A stretch of DNA of 64,000 nucleotides. Source: Hybos culiciformis. Taxonomy: Eukaryota; Arthropoda; Insecta; Diptera; Hybotidae. The number at the start of each line of letters is the position of its first letter. Position 1 is the first letter of the stretch. The translations under genes and the position numbers were made by a program. Below are positions 40,084 through 52,271 of the stretch, piece by piece. Location: NCBI GenBank assembly GCA_964007475.1, contig OZ023274.1, positions 102,099,372 through 102,163,371 of the forward strand, read 5' to 3'. The notes beneath the pieces are model-generated. The model searched no databases. It had not been told where the DNA came from and was given only the letters and a program-made list of their open reading frames with translations.

Positions 40084-40471
40084 ACCTTATCTGCACTTGA
40101 ACCTTAAAACTGACCTTTGAACGGAACTGACCTGTAAACTGACCTGTGAACAGGCCTTTCTCATACAAAAAAAAGGAAAAAAAATAACTAACCTTTGCGT
40201 AAAAGGCCAGTTTGCAGACAAAAAAAGTTAGTTTGCAGACAAAAAAGGTCAGCTTGCAGAGATTATAGTTGCCAACTTTTCAGCTTTTTACTTGCTTTTT
40301 TCTGCTTTTTTTCTATTTTTAAAAGGTTGAAAATACTAAATTAAAAATAAACAAAATAAAAAACAGTTTGTTTACACTTCGTTTCTTTTTTTACTGTAAA
40401 AAAATACGAGTGTGTACGGGTTTCGATAAGGTGACCTTAGGAACTAACCTTTGCAGACAAGTGCATTAGGT
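40084..40471. mobile_element. Degenerate repeat-rich element
   Basis: Imperfect inverted ends: ACCTTATCTGCACTTG on the left and the reverse complement ACCTAATGCACTTG on the right. Between them AACTGACCTKTGAA-like motifs recur in direct and inverted orientation (40108, 40125, 40137, 40187, 40443 and the inverted set at 40205-40260). No coding capacity. Probably an old MITE; boundaries are approximate. Confidence 0.45.
40200..40260. repeat. 21-bp tandem repeat, three copies
   Basis: Three copies with a 21-bp period share the core AGTTTGCAGACAAAAAA, preceded by GGCC, GTT or GGTC. The unit is the inverted form of the AACTGACC/TTGCAGAC motif found at both ends of the surrounding element. Confidence 0.75.
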
Positions 40472-40935
40472 GATTAGACTATTTTTTTTTTGGACTTCCG
40501 TAAAGATAATTATTTACCTGCCAGCAGTATTCATATGTTCACAAAATGTAAATAATTACTCGTATGGTATGTAGGAATAAAGAGTTTCAAAGTCTACAAT
40601 CTTCAACTTTCAATTCTTCGAATTTATTTTCCTTTTTTTTTTGTTCTCCATTTATTTTAGGTTATGAAAAGCTTTTTCTTCTTTTACCATTAAATATAAT
40701 AGAAAAGACAAATTAATTATGAGAATAATATTTACCAATAAATCATTATATATAGAAGAATCAGATCATACTAAATTGATTGGTTTGTTGGTTGTTTCTG
40801 TTTTTTTATTTTTTTATTTATCACCCAGAAAACATTGGGAGCAAAGTGTAAGGTTTTAATAAAGTTGCTATAATGAATATAAAAAATAAAAAATAAATAT
40901 GAAAAAGAGACATTTAATGTTCATAGATTAATACT

Positions 40936-40950
40936 ATGATGATGATGATG
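40936..40950. repeat. (ATG)5 microsatellite
   Basis: Five ATG units, followed by GTGTGTGG. Simple slippage repeat. Confidence 0.85.
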
Positions 40951-41763
40951 GTGTGTGGTACATTGTCCCTCAAATATATATATATATAATCGATAAATTT
41001 CCAGATGGGTGAATTAGTAAGACTCTTTATCAATCAATCAGGAATAGGAAGAAAAAGAAGATTTTTTCGATACATACTTACATATATATACCTACATTTC
41101 CAATAATCCATAATAATTTTTGCTTTTATTAAAAAAAAAAATTTCTTGTTGATAGAAATAGGATAATGATTATTTTATGTGTCAGCAAAATTTAGCTTTA
41201 TATTTTATGATTAAAAAGGGACGATTTTGATTCAAAAAAAAATAATAATTTTTATTCACGGAATTTTTTGACAAAGAATGTAGCAAAAATATATAAAATA
41301 TAATGTATTTAAAAGGTTAAAAAGAAAATTTGATTGAATGAATGTATGTTCATTAATGTCTATAGATGTATAGTTTATGGTTCTAAATTTGGAATAACTT
41401 TTTCTATATACAACTTCAACTCTCGAGGAAATTTACAACAACAGAGTTTAAGCTGTAAATTCCATTGACACTATATGTCAAATATCGACTTAATGTAGAA
41501 CAAAAGAAATCGAATAGACGAATAGCATTTTGACAATTAAATGTTAATCCTGATTAAGTGAGATGATAAACGACTATGGATTAAATCAATTCTTAATTAC
41601 AAAATAATTTTCTCTATAATAAAAATAATGTCTACTACACTTTTTGTTTTTTTCAATTATCATTAATTATTTTTAATATTCTTCATAATATAATTTAAAA
41701 CAATTATAAAGGAAAATTCAATTAAATCTAAATTTATTTGATATTTATGTGTGTTTGCTTATG

Positions 41764-41780
41764 AACAACAACAACAACAC
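41764..41780. repeat. (AAC)n microsatellite
   Basis: Just over five AAC units, followed by the unusually G+C-rich CCGTTGCCGCC. The glutamine run in the overlapping ORF is a translation of this repeat. Confidence 0.85.
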
Positions 41781-42073
41781 CGTTGCCGCCAGTTTTTTGA
41801 TCTTTGGATGATAATTTTTTTTTTCTCATCCTGGAAAATAAATGTTTTAAATATATCTACCTATCCTAACAGGGAAAATATTCATATTTCTTCTGTGTAT
41901 GAATCAGAAAAACCATTTTTTTTTTTTTTTTAATTTTAAAGCTCTTTTGAACATATTTAATGCCTTTTTTGTGTGAAAATCATTTCACAAAAAAAAAAAA
42001 CATAAACGACATAAATATTGTTGGTTTTGATATACTATATATTTTATTATGTATACATATCTATGAAAAATAC

Positions 42074-42097
42074 TATATAATAATATATTATTATATA
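42074..42097. repeat. 24-bp perfect AT palindrome
   Basis: The sequence reads identically on both strands over 24 bases, built from TATATAATAATA and its complement. It could extrude as a cruciform. No terminal repeats or genes are associated. Confidence 0.85.
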
Positions 42098-42465
42098 TTT
42101 CATATACTTTCACACAAACATACATATTAAAAATTTTCACATAAATAATTTTCAATGGTGATAAAAATGACAAAAGAAATAACACCAGAGCCTAGAGAGT
42201 CAGTACCTATTTTTCTTTAAGTTCTTAAACGAAAAAAAAATAAAAATTGATAATAATATTGAAATTATTTTGTTACAAAAACCATTTAAAGAAAATTCTT
42301 GAAAATTTCGAAAATTACATTAAAACAATCATTTGTATCATCCCAGCAACATTGATTACCAATATCTGACTAAAATATCTACCCATCGACGGAATTAATT
42401 TCTTTGTTATTTGAGGAATTCGAGGAAATATTGAATTTTTATGTTTTTAATATTTATTTTAAATT

Positions 42466-42582
42466 TAAAGTGAAATCCTGGCTAGATTTAAGTTTCTTTA
42501 ATTATGTTTATAAAAAAACCTATTGTAAATATTCTGTGGACAAATAAATAATTGAATTGAATTGAATAAAGTGAAATCCTGG
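42466..42582 (+). mobile_element. 5'-truncated non-LTR retrotransposon tail with 16-bp TSD
   Basis: TAAAGTGAAATCCTGG occurs at 42466-42481 and 42567-42582, a perfect 16-bp target-site duplication. The 85-bp insert between ends GGACAAATAAATAATTGAAT plus further TTGAAT units. An AATAAA signal followed by a TTGAA tandem tail is typical of insect Jockey/CR1-type LINE 3' ends. Only the 3' end is present, with no coding sequence, so it was dead on arrival. The orientation is set by the tail. Confidence 0.75.
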
Positions 42583-45500
42583 AAAAACCTGAAATAACTT
42601 ATATTCCAAATTCGATATTAAAAATCTTCAAATGATTCACAATTCCAAAATAATATATTTAAAAAAAATAAAAACAGAAAAGGAAAAAGAAAATTTCTTA
42701 TGTTTAAACACAAGAATGAATTTAACAAAAAAAATAGACATGAATCTGAATGAAAACATAAAAAAGGAGCCTACAATAATATCCTGAAAACAAGAAAAAC
42801 ATTTCCCCATTGACTTTGAGGAAAAATAAAAATAAAAAAAAAACTGAAGAAGAAGAAGATGAAAAAAAATTTGCATAAATTTCTTTCGAATATTTTTTTT
42901 TTCCTTTTCATTTTCTTTCTTGCATAATTTTTGTTCAAAGGCATTCAAAGAATTATAATATTTTTTTTTCTTCACAACATTTTTTACCTTTTTCTTTATT
43001 TCGAAATAATAAAAAAGTTTTCTTTTTTTTTTTTTTAAATTTATTTTTTATTTTATTTTATTTTTTTTTATTTATTTATCCTAACGCTCCCATAACTGTT
43101 TTCCTAAAATCATATTTTTCTTAACACAAAAAAAAAAGAAAAGAAAATTCAAAAGTTTTTCTTTTGGAGTTGTGCGCGTGTATGCGTGAAGGAAGCAAGT
43201 AATGTCCTGAGTTATTTACCTTATGTTGATTTCCCTTTTTATGTAAAAAAAAGTTTTTCCTTTATTTACCTACTTTTTTATTTATTTTATTTTTGTGCAA
43301 AATTTTTTCCTCCGTCATGCAGCAAAACCTGACTGTATCCAAATTCTACAGCCAAAGTTTGGTTCCGAAAAATCAACCAAAAAGTTTTTAAACAAAGTTT
43401 TCAACCGAAAGAACTCCTTTATTTTTAAGTCCAATTAAATTGGTTGTAGGGTTCTTGTAGTTCAGATTCAGATGCTTGCTTTTCTTAACGTATCAACTCA
43501 ACGAACTTTCGAAACCAATTAGTTTTTACTAACTTGCAATAATATGTAAAAATTTGGGTTCTTTTATCAAATTTGAACGGGGAGGTTAAAAATGTTGCAT
43601 TGTGATTTTGATTTTATATTTAAGCTCTATTTTTATTTACTCGGCCATCATAGTGTAGTTTCGTTGATGTTGTTATCCTGTGAAGGGTTTGTGTAATCAT
43701 TTGAATTGTTGAATTGTGAATTTTTCCCTCGTATTGTTTAATTCCTCAAAAACATTGAGAGAACTTGAATACCTATTTATTTCAGCAATGAGACTGTCTC
43801 TCTAAAGTATATAGAAAACAAAATCCAGAAGCAATAAAGCATATATTTTTAAACACTTTTGGTTTAGAGTTTTTTTTACTCTGGTTCACATACTATTCAG
43901 AATAGTGAACTATAGATTTTGAAAAACAAAACTTTATTGACCTTATAATAAAAATTATCACACATTTTACCATTAATTTTAATTTTCCAAAAATATTAAT
44001 TCATTTTTGCATAATTGATCTTCCGATATTGATTTTGGGAAGTTGAACGAAAAAAATAAAAATAAAAAAGCTTTCTGATAATAATTTCGTAATTGTAGGT
44101 GGATTACAAGGATTTTTTTCTTGCACGTCTGGTGTCTGGATATATTTTTACGTTTTTAAAGGGAATGCGTACAAAAAAAAACATAAATAAATAATAATAA
44201 TGCATAAAAAAAAGAAATTTAAATATTTCGAATTTATTATTGTGAAAATTATTAAATGAAAATATAAAATAATATTTTATTTAAGTAGTTAGAGATTTTC
44301 ATTTTTCCTCTTTTTTATTTTCTTTCGGCATTTTCATATCTTTTACTTTTTCACGGAAATTAGAAGTCAATAATAATATCAATTGAATTTTTTTTTTATT
44401 TTTTTATTTTTTTTTTTAACAATATTTATTGACATTGTAAAATAAGAGTTTCCCGTTAAGGGAAATGAAAAAATTTTCATTTAAAAATGTTGAAATTTAT
44501 ATTTTTAGAGATAGACGAAAAATAAAATTATGGGAAGAAACTAAAATTTCCTTATTATTTATTTATTAAAACTTTTTGGCTAATAAATGTCAGGAAATTT
44601 AATTTTTAAATTCCGATTTTAAAATTGTATGTTGATAGAGTTAAGTAGAGTTTTTTTTTGAAAAATGGAAATATTTTTTACATGAAGTTTTGTTAAAATT
44701 ATTATTTTATGTTTTATTGCAAGGGACTCCAAGCTAAGGGTTAAAAACTCAAATCTGGAAACAATTTCAGAAGTTGTATATAATTTTGAAGTTTATATGA
44801 GATTTATGAAGCTGCGACATTTGAGTTATAAAAGCGTCCATTTCGGTATTAAATTTACTACTTCCCAGTTATTAAAATTGATGGTTATGTGAACAACTGA
44901 CAAACTGGATCTGTAATTTGATTTTATATAATTTGGCAAATTTATGTTATTTGCCACATACTTGCCAACTGAAATGAGAAAAACTTCTGAAAACCTAGGT
45001 AGATACTTTGACTTATCTTCTTTTATATCAAAAAGTGTAAATTAGATTTATAATTTTTTTTTAAGCACAACATTTGTGATATTTATATAGACGTAGATAC
45101 TATAACTATCTAAATATAACATACATTAAGTATATATATATTAAAATAAAAAATAAATAAATTTCCATATTTGTGGAAATAGATTTTTTCACACCAAAAA
45201 AATTTTCCATATTTTCTAAATATTTGCGGAGAAAAAAAAAATTTACTTTTCAATTGACATTATTTGGTTTGGTGTAAAAAAAAAATCAAAATACAAAATA
45301 AAATTGTTCAGAAAATCGAATTTAATTTTTTTTCTCGTCAAACCAAACAGTTTATTTTTTTATTATTAAATTTAATTTGATTGACGATCAATAAATTTTT
45401 TTTTTTTTTTTGATAAATTTTCACTTAATTGCGTGAGAAAGCAATTTTTTGATAAAAAATGTTAATTCATTTAAAGTAAAAAAAAAAATTAATATTAAAA

Positions 45501-48500
45501 AAAAAAAATAAATCGATTATCAATAAAATCACATAAAAAGGTAAATATGTGGAAAGAATTAAATTTTTGAAATAAATTCAAAGTGAAAAAAAAAGAATTT
45601 TATTTAATATAGGGGTTACATTTTTAGTAGAAATTTAACGACATATTGATGTTTTATTTATAGGATTTGACATTTGGTACATTACATTTTGCAAAAATAA
45701 ATTTAAAGAGCTACACAGAACTTATAAGGAATAATATTCCTGGAAGATGATTTTTATAAGAATTTATAAGAGTACCTACAGTGGGTCTTAAGCCTTTGTT
45801 CCTATACCATGGATGAAAAGTATGAACCACAATTTCTAACTTCAAATATAGGCTCTTATTGTGAGAATGTTTTAATTTTCTTCAAAATTTATCTTCATTT
45901 TTTTATATGAAATCATTGTAAAAATATATATTTTATAACATTAAAATATATAAAAATAAACAGTAATTATTTATAATTAAGTAATAAAGTGATAGTAAAA
46001 GTATATAAATAATTAATATATAAAAAGAATTAAATCTTCATCAACATTAATAATCCGTATCCAAAGAAAAATTTTCATTTCTCTTTTATATAATAGAAAT
46101 AAATTAAAATTAAAAGTTCAAAAGTCTAAACACCTAGTATATTTGCCAGAATAAAAATAAAAAAAAATATAACTAACTTTGTAACTATTATTATAGGATA
46201 TGTAATTTGAACTTAAAATGGGTACTAACTCTATTAGAGAAAACAGATAAAGAAATATTATGCGAATAAAATATTGTAGCATGACTGCAACTACATTTCG
46301 CCTGCAGTATGTTGTTGTATTTTGAATGTATATATTCACTTGTGGGCCATTACTAATGTTATACTAGTAATGACATTATATTCTTCAAGCATAAGCAATC
46401 TTGTTTAACAGAATAGTTTAAAATGATATTGCATATCTATGTTGTATATATACTTTTTGCTGTGTAAAAAAGATATTAAAAAAAAAAAGACAAAATTGCA
46501 TCATTAAGTGATATTATATAAGAATCATTTAACGTAAATATATGCAAGATGAAGAAAATTAGCTCTTCTAAAAAATATTATACCACAAAATGTGTAATGG
46601 AAGTTGTCTGAAAACTCTACGTTTGTCTCTATGTTTTTAATGGATACAGGTAGATTCACAATATAATATACAATCATCTAGTTTTGTAAAGTTAAGATTT
46701 TGAACTCGAATCCATTTGAAGACGTCGAAAAGATAAATATTTGAAACGGAAGCTATCAAGACAATTGTAAAGGCTCACAAAATCAAATTTAGAAATTCTT
46801 CATTTTAACAATAAAAATATGATGTTCAGTATCTGTCTTCATTCTAGGATAGTATTACGTGTTTTTCTTTATAATTTCCGATGAATCTCAAATGTAACGA
46901 AAGTTAATTATTGCAAACAAGACCAGATTTAATTTATAGAATATTCAATAAATCTTAACTTTACTATATAGATTAAGTTGTAAATTTACTGTTGGTCTAT
47001 TCACAGTCATTATTTCTACCAACAAGTGATTATTCAATGATTGTTTTTATTTATTTTTTTTTAAATTTGTACTAAGTGTTTTAATGAAATGCTTTTTATT
47101 TTATTCATTTTCTGAAAATAATGGGAAAAAAATGTGAATGCTCTTTTAAGTGGATAAGGATTAGAAAGGAATGAATTATGAAATCAAAAAAAAAACCCCA
47201 TATAGAATAGGTAAAATGCATGATGCCATGCACAGCAACTAGAGAGTATGTTGTAAGCTATACATTATAAAGTATTACAAATATTTTCATGTGAACGTAC
47301 ATTGAACATTGAAAGAACACCTTAAATAACTGAGAGTTGTATGTTCATTTTTTATTTTTTATTTTTTTTTCACAGAAATTAAAATTTAAAAAGAATAAAA
47401 TCAGATTCAATGTAAATAATTGCGACTATAATGCTTTTATAATGTCCTTTTTATATAAAGATATATTATATGTGAATATATGTATAATAACTACACTTAA
47501 TTTTTTTTTCCTATTTTGTTAGGAATTCGAGAAGAAAAATACTATAGATATGTTTTATACTTATAGATGTTTATGTAGATTTTAACATATAGTTACAGAG
47601 GTATAATACTATGCAAGAATTTTAGAAAAAAAAATAAAATAAAACTTAAAAGCTTTCAAGTGGCTATTTCCTTTTTTCACTAGCTATAATGTACATATGT
47701 ATAGTGAGAAAGAAAATCTGTAAATTTTGTTTTATACAAAATGTTAAAGTAGAAAATTGTCTCTATACGAAATTTCCTACAATTGTCGTTCTGTGTTGAA
47801 AGAAAACTTAAACCAAAATGAAATAAAAAAAATTAAATAATAAAAATTCTTTTATATATTTTGAAATATTTCTTTAAATTTTCCAACAATTTAAATTTCA
47901 AAATATATATATGGTGTGATAAATCATAGACTGAATTACAGCATTAGACTATGCTATCATCGGGAAATGAATTTTATGTATTTAAAGTATTTGTAGAATA
48001 AAAAAAAATTTACTAGTTTTATAGGTACTTAAAAAATCAGGTAGAATTAAGGAAAATTATTGGTTATAATTTTTTCTGCCTTCTTTCTTGTTATTATATT
48101 TTTGTTTTAGTTTAAACTTATGCCTTGGTCCCAGCTTATTAAGGTATCGAGACAGCTGGTTTCGTACGAAATCTTCACAAACGTATCATAATTATAATAA
48201 TCAACTAAAACAACATGTCTTTATATAGCCGGTCTATATGTAAATCAGTTTGTTTACCAAATATCGAAAATAACTTCTTTTTTTTTTAATTAATGCATGA
48301 ATATCTAACCATATTTATCTATGTTTTTTGTTCGTTAAAAATCTCGTATAGAAAGCAGAAGAATAGTCCTTTTCCTCTTTTTTCAGCTATAAATGTCAAT
48401 ATCATTGTGGCTTTGTTCATTTTTCTAATTAAGTGGTTGTTCTACACTCTTTTATTGACCATTGAACAAAGTAAATAAGGCAAAATTAAAATTTCTGTGA

Positions 48501-49002
48501 ACACAAAAAAAAATAAATAAAAAGATTATTAGAAAATTTAGTTTTTTTTTCTTGGAAATTTTATTATGTTTAACACATTTTCCCATTTTCTAATTATACT
48601 TAATATATAGTTATATTATTTAATTTTTTTGATACAAAATGAGTTTTAAATATTTTTGCTCTAATAATATGAACAGAGATATATTAGAAACTAAAGTGTG
48701 GCTATTTTTCGTTGATATACTAAATAGTTAATATTGCTTAAGTCATCCATGAGTTCGATTTGACATAACAAGATATAAACAGAAATTATTGCTGCTGTTT
48801 CTTCAGTACACTTAACGTTATGCTCGATTTCCCTGTAAAATAATTATAATTCCATACTTTTGAGTAAACCCCTGTTCTCTGACCTCAAGAATGTAAAACA
48901 ATTTTCAAGATTTTTTTTTAAACTTTAGTTCAAGGAAAATTTTGTTAATAAAAATAAAACTCTATAATGCTAAACGAATGAAAAATTATTCGCTATGAAT
49001 AA

Positions 49003-49026
49003 ATTATTATTATTATTATTATTATT
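49003..49026. repeat. (ATT)8 microsatellite
   Basis: Eight uninterrupted ATT units running into a T tract. Confidence 0.9.
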
Positions 49027-49533
49027 TTTTTGTAACGTGAAAATAAGAAAATTGACGGAGGGCAATGTATCACCTTCAGGCTGAGAAATGGCGCAAATTT
49101 TTTGTTTAGCTTTTCTTTTTTTTTTTTTAAACAGGAACAATACTAGTTCTGTTTGTTCATAGCAAAAAAAATGAATATGAGGAAAGAAAAAAAAAAACTT
49201 TTAATTACTATTTATTTAATAAAATTGTAAAAAAAAAGAAGAAAAAAAAAAAGATCTTTTCACTGGGGTGAATAAAGAAAAATTTTTCAAAGACTTTTAT
49301 ATTTATTAATTCATAAACTTGGTTCTAATGGAAAGTTTTTCTGTTTTCTATTTTTTTTTTTTTTACTTGGATAAGTTTGAAAAACTAGAGTAATTAATAT
49401 TTAAAGGAACAACGGAAGCAAATCTAAAGCAGTAGGTTTTTTCTGTTTTTTCTATTTTTTTTTTTACAGAAATTTTGTTCTGGTTCTATCTAAACAGAAA
49501 ATTTTATTTAATTGAAACAGTTTTCATTTTATT

Positions 49534-49566
49534 AAAAAAAATTATATATATATATATATTTTTTTT
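49534..49566. repeat. A-tract / (TA)n / T-tract palindrome
   Basis: Eight A, then about eight TA units, then eight T, so the whole segment is a near-perfect inverted repeat. It could form a hairpin or an easily melted site; no gene is attached. Confidence 0.8.
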
Positions 49567-49839
49567 CTTCTTTCTTTAATTTACGTAATATAATTTTGAA
49601 TGGAGGAAAGTAAGAGAAAATAAAATTATTTCTTTAATAATATTAAAAAAAAAAATTGTACATATTACGAACTAAAAAAAAGTTAGAGAAAATTTTTTTT
49701 TAATAAAACACTATCCAAATATTATGATTTAATAATTTTTATTAGCTTGTTTATATTGTGTATAGATATATGTATAAATAAAAACTATATTTAATGTTTC
49801 CTGTTGGGGAAAGGAGCCATAACCATTAATTCAACTACT

Positions 49840-49861
49840 TTATGGAACTCTTATGGAACTC
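49840..49861. repeat. 11-bp tandem duplication
   Basis: TTATGGAACTC is present twice head to tail. Confidence 0.9.
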
Positions 49862-52096
49862 TAGTTTCAAGAAATCAAATAACCATGTATTGCATAATCA
49901 GAGTTCTTCCATACAAAAATCTTTTTAAATTTTTTATATTTATGACTTTTAGAAAGTATAATCTACTTCTTTTTTACTCTATAGTCCAGTAATTGATTTA
50001 CTCCTTTGTATCGTACGAATTGTAGTTAAGAATTTAATAACTGTGAAACTTAGTTGACTGCTCCTTTTTCCCCTATATAGATAATTAAAATTATCTGAAG
50101 AAAAAATTAATAATATAAGCTTTTTTTTTATTTTAAAATTATTTTCTGGGGTCAGTATAGAACTTATTCATCATACTTTGACAAAATTAGTTCATTCACA
50201 GTATTACGGTATAAATACTACTAAAATTGCTTTTGGTTTTTCAATATTCTTGACCATCCATGCAATCCAACATTTCTTTATCTAGCCCCTGAGTTCGGTA
50301 AAATTGTTTATTAAACAAAATTTTATTCAGACAGGCTGACAAACAAAAAGCTATAGTTTGTGATAAAAAAAAAGAAGTTGATCATAGTATCAACATTTTA
50401 TTTTATTTTTTTTGGGAAATATAATAATTTTTGCCAAAACATTTTTGATAAGAATCACAAATTATGATTATGTGCTAAATTAAAAAATTTATATATATAC
50501 ATATATATAACTCTAATGCCAACAATTTATGTGTTGAATTGGAAGGAGGATATTTTTATGTTGATATAAATCAACGATAAAAACAACAGGCTATTCATAT
50601 TATGTTGTCCATAATGTGAGAATTTATATAAATTTTAACACATTTTCCGATGAAATCTGTTAAAAATGTTTAAAATAAATTGTTCTTCTATACATATATT
50701 TATATTTGGAATTATTTATTTTTACTTCTAGTATTCAAATTAGTGAAAAGTATTTCTGATAATTGTTCTGAACGAATGATCTGTTTAGTTAGTTCCAAAA
50801 TTTTCACAAACAAGCACAAGCACAACGGACCTTTTAGTTTTAGTTCAGTTTCTTAATATTGAAATTTTTAATGCAAGTATCAATAAAATTTGTGGAAACG
50901 CCAAATTAGATCGAGGTAGAGAAGAACTGAGAGTTCGTTTGAAATCTACACTGTTCATATTTATATACAAGCAATTTTTTTTTAACATGAACTTGACGGA
51001 TCTTCAATTTGGGATTAATTTAAATTAGAAATATTGAAGCATTATTATATTTTCATAGAGATATTTTAGTAATAGACTATTATAAGTATAGTTTTAATGT
51101 GACAAACAATTTCATAAATATTCGTTGACTATTATAGGCAGTAGTACTTTTTATAATTTTGTTTGGAGATCTTTTCCAATGTGTATTAAAAAAAAAATAA
51201 ATAAAAAATCAAATAAAAACTACCAAAAACTAATAATAATCCAATAGAGGATTTATAATATTATGACATTTATTAAGATTGAGATAAATGCCCCTTAATT
51301 GACAGATTATTATTATATGAAATGTTATCTTTTGTTATATACTGATTATAATATTTTTCACCATAAAAAAATATTATTTTCATTTTTGAAATTCATATAA
51401 ATGTTCAATATATGGGTTGAATAGAAAAACTTTATTGCTTTGTTATATAATAATATTTGGGATTGTTTAATATGAATGCGAATACAAGATTAGGCACAAT
51501 TAAGTGGGAGTTGCTGCTGTAAATAATAATTATTATTTTTTTTATTTAGAAAAGGACCAAAGAAGTTACGAAATATGTTTTACAACATAATTGAAAAAAA
51601 ATTTCAAATGTAAAAAGTATCAAATTTCCTTTCGGCGTCTGCTTCTGCAATTTTAGGATGATTTCAATCTCTTCTATATCAGAAATCAAAAACCAGGCGT
51701 AAAGTAAGCAACGCCTTTTTGCTCGTTGAAGTATACAAATTTTTGTTTTGGTTAAAAAATATATTTTAAATTTTAAGTCAAATTAAAACAAAATTTTGGA
51801 CGAATCCCTACAATTATATAATTTTCCATAAAATATTTTTAAATTTTTTTTTGGTTTTATTTTTGGATTTTTGAGGTTTTTACTCATTTTTTTTTTATTG
51901 GAACCATCATGTTTTGCTTTGGTCATGTGAAAAAAACTTAATTATGACTGATTATCATAATTTTCCAGTTAGTTTTTCCCAAAAAAAATGTTAAATTAGT
52001 TTAATTTTTTTTTCGAAGGAAGTTAATTAAAATGGATAGAAGAGTTTTCAGATTCTTGAAATTTTTTTGTTTTATTCTTAATGGGGAACTGTATAG

Positions 52097-52117
52097 TACA
52101 GAGTGTCTGTAAATTAG
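52097..52117. mobile_element. Possible truncated transposon end
   Basis: TACAGAGTGTCTGTAAATTA resembles the TACAGGGTGTCCGTAAATTA-like termini common in insect DNA transposons. No inverted partner was seen before the MITE that begins at 52272, so this may be a remnant of an older element. Confidence 0.25.
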
Positions 52118-52271
52118 TTGATATATTCATGTACCACACTTTACTATAAAATTCGATATATGAATTAGTATATGATTAACTAATGCTACTGGTCAGTTCT
52201 TATGTTCAGTTAAACCGTGAATTCTTTACACAATATTAATCGAAAAGAATACTCTGTGTATGATTAAAGTA

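Larger units (their letters stand above)
40472..42465. other. Non-coding stretch, no gene seen
   Basis: Holds an (ATG)5 run at 40936-40950, an (AAC)n run at 41764-41780 (read as Gln in a chance ORF), the hairpin TGACA-CTATA-TGTCA near 41466 and a 24-bp perfect AT palindrome at 42074-42097. No gene is recognisable. Confidence 0.6.
42583..52096. other. Non-coding stretch, no gene seen
   Basis: Holds poly-T/TTTTA tracts at 43020-43075, 16 T at 45396-45411, the hairpin CATTACTA/TAGTAATG at 46348-46372, an (ATT)8 run at 49003-49026, and an A-TA-T palindromic tract at 49534-49566. Other items are an 11-bp tandem TTATGGAACTC at 49840-49861 and the hairpin AGGCGT…ACGCCT at 51695-51716. A mixed-composition patch at about 48110-48260 carries TTTCGTACGAAA, CAGCTG and a forkhead-like TGTTTAC. 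No coding exon was recognised. Confidence 0.6.

Noticed and set aside
40518..40575. Minus-strand exon-like ATG AAT ACT GCT GGC AG|GTAAAT
   Set aside because: Tested as Dok-7 exon 1, but its phase would put the Dok-7 exon out of frame and reach a stop; no matching residues.
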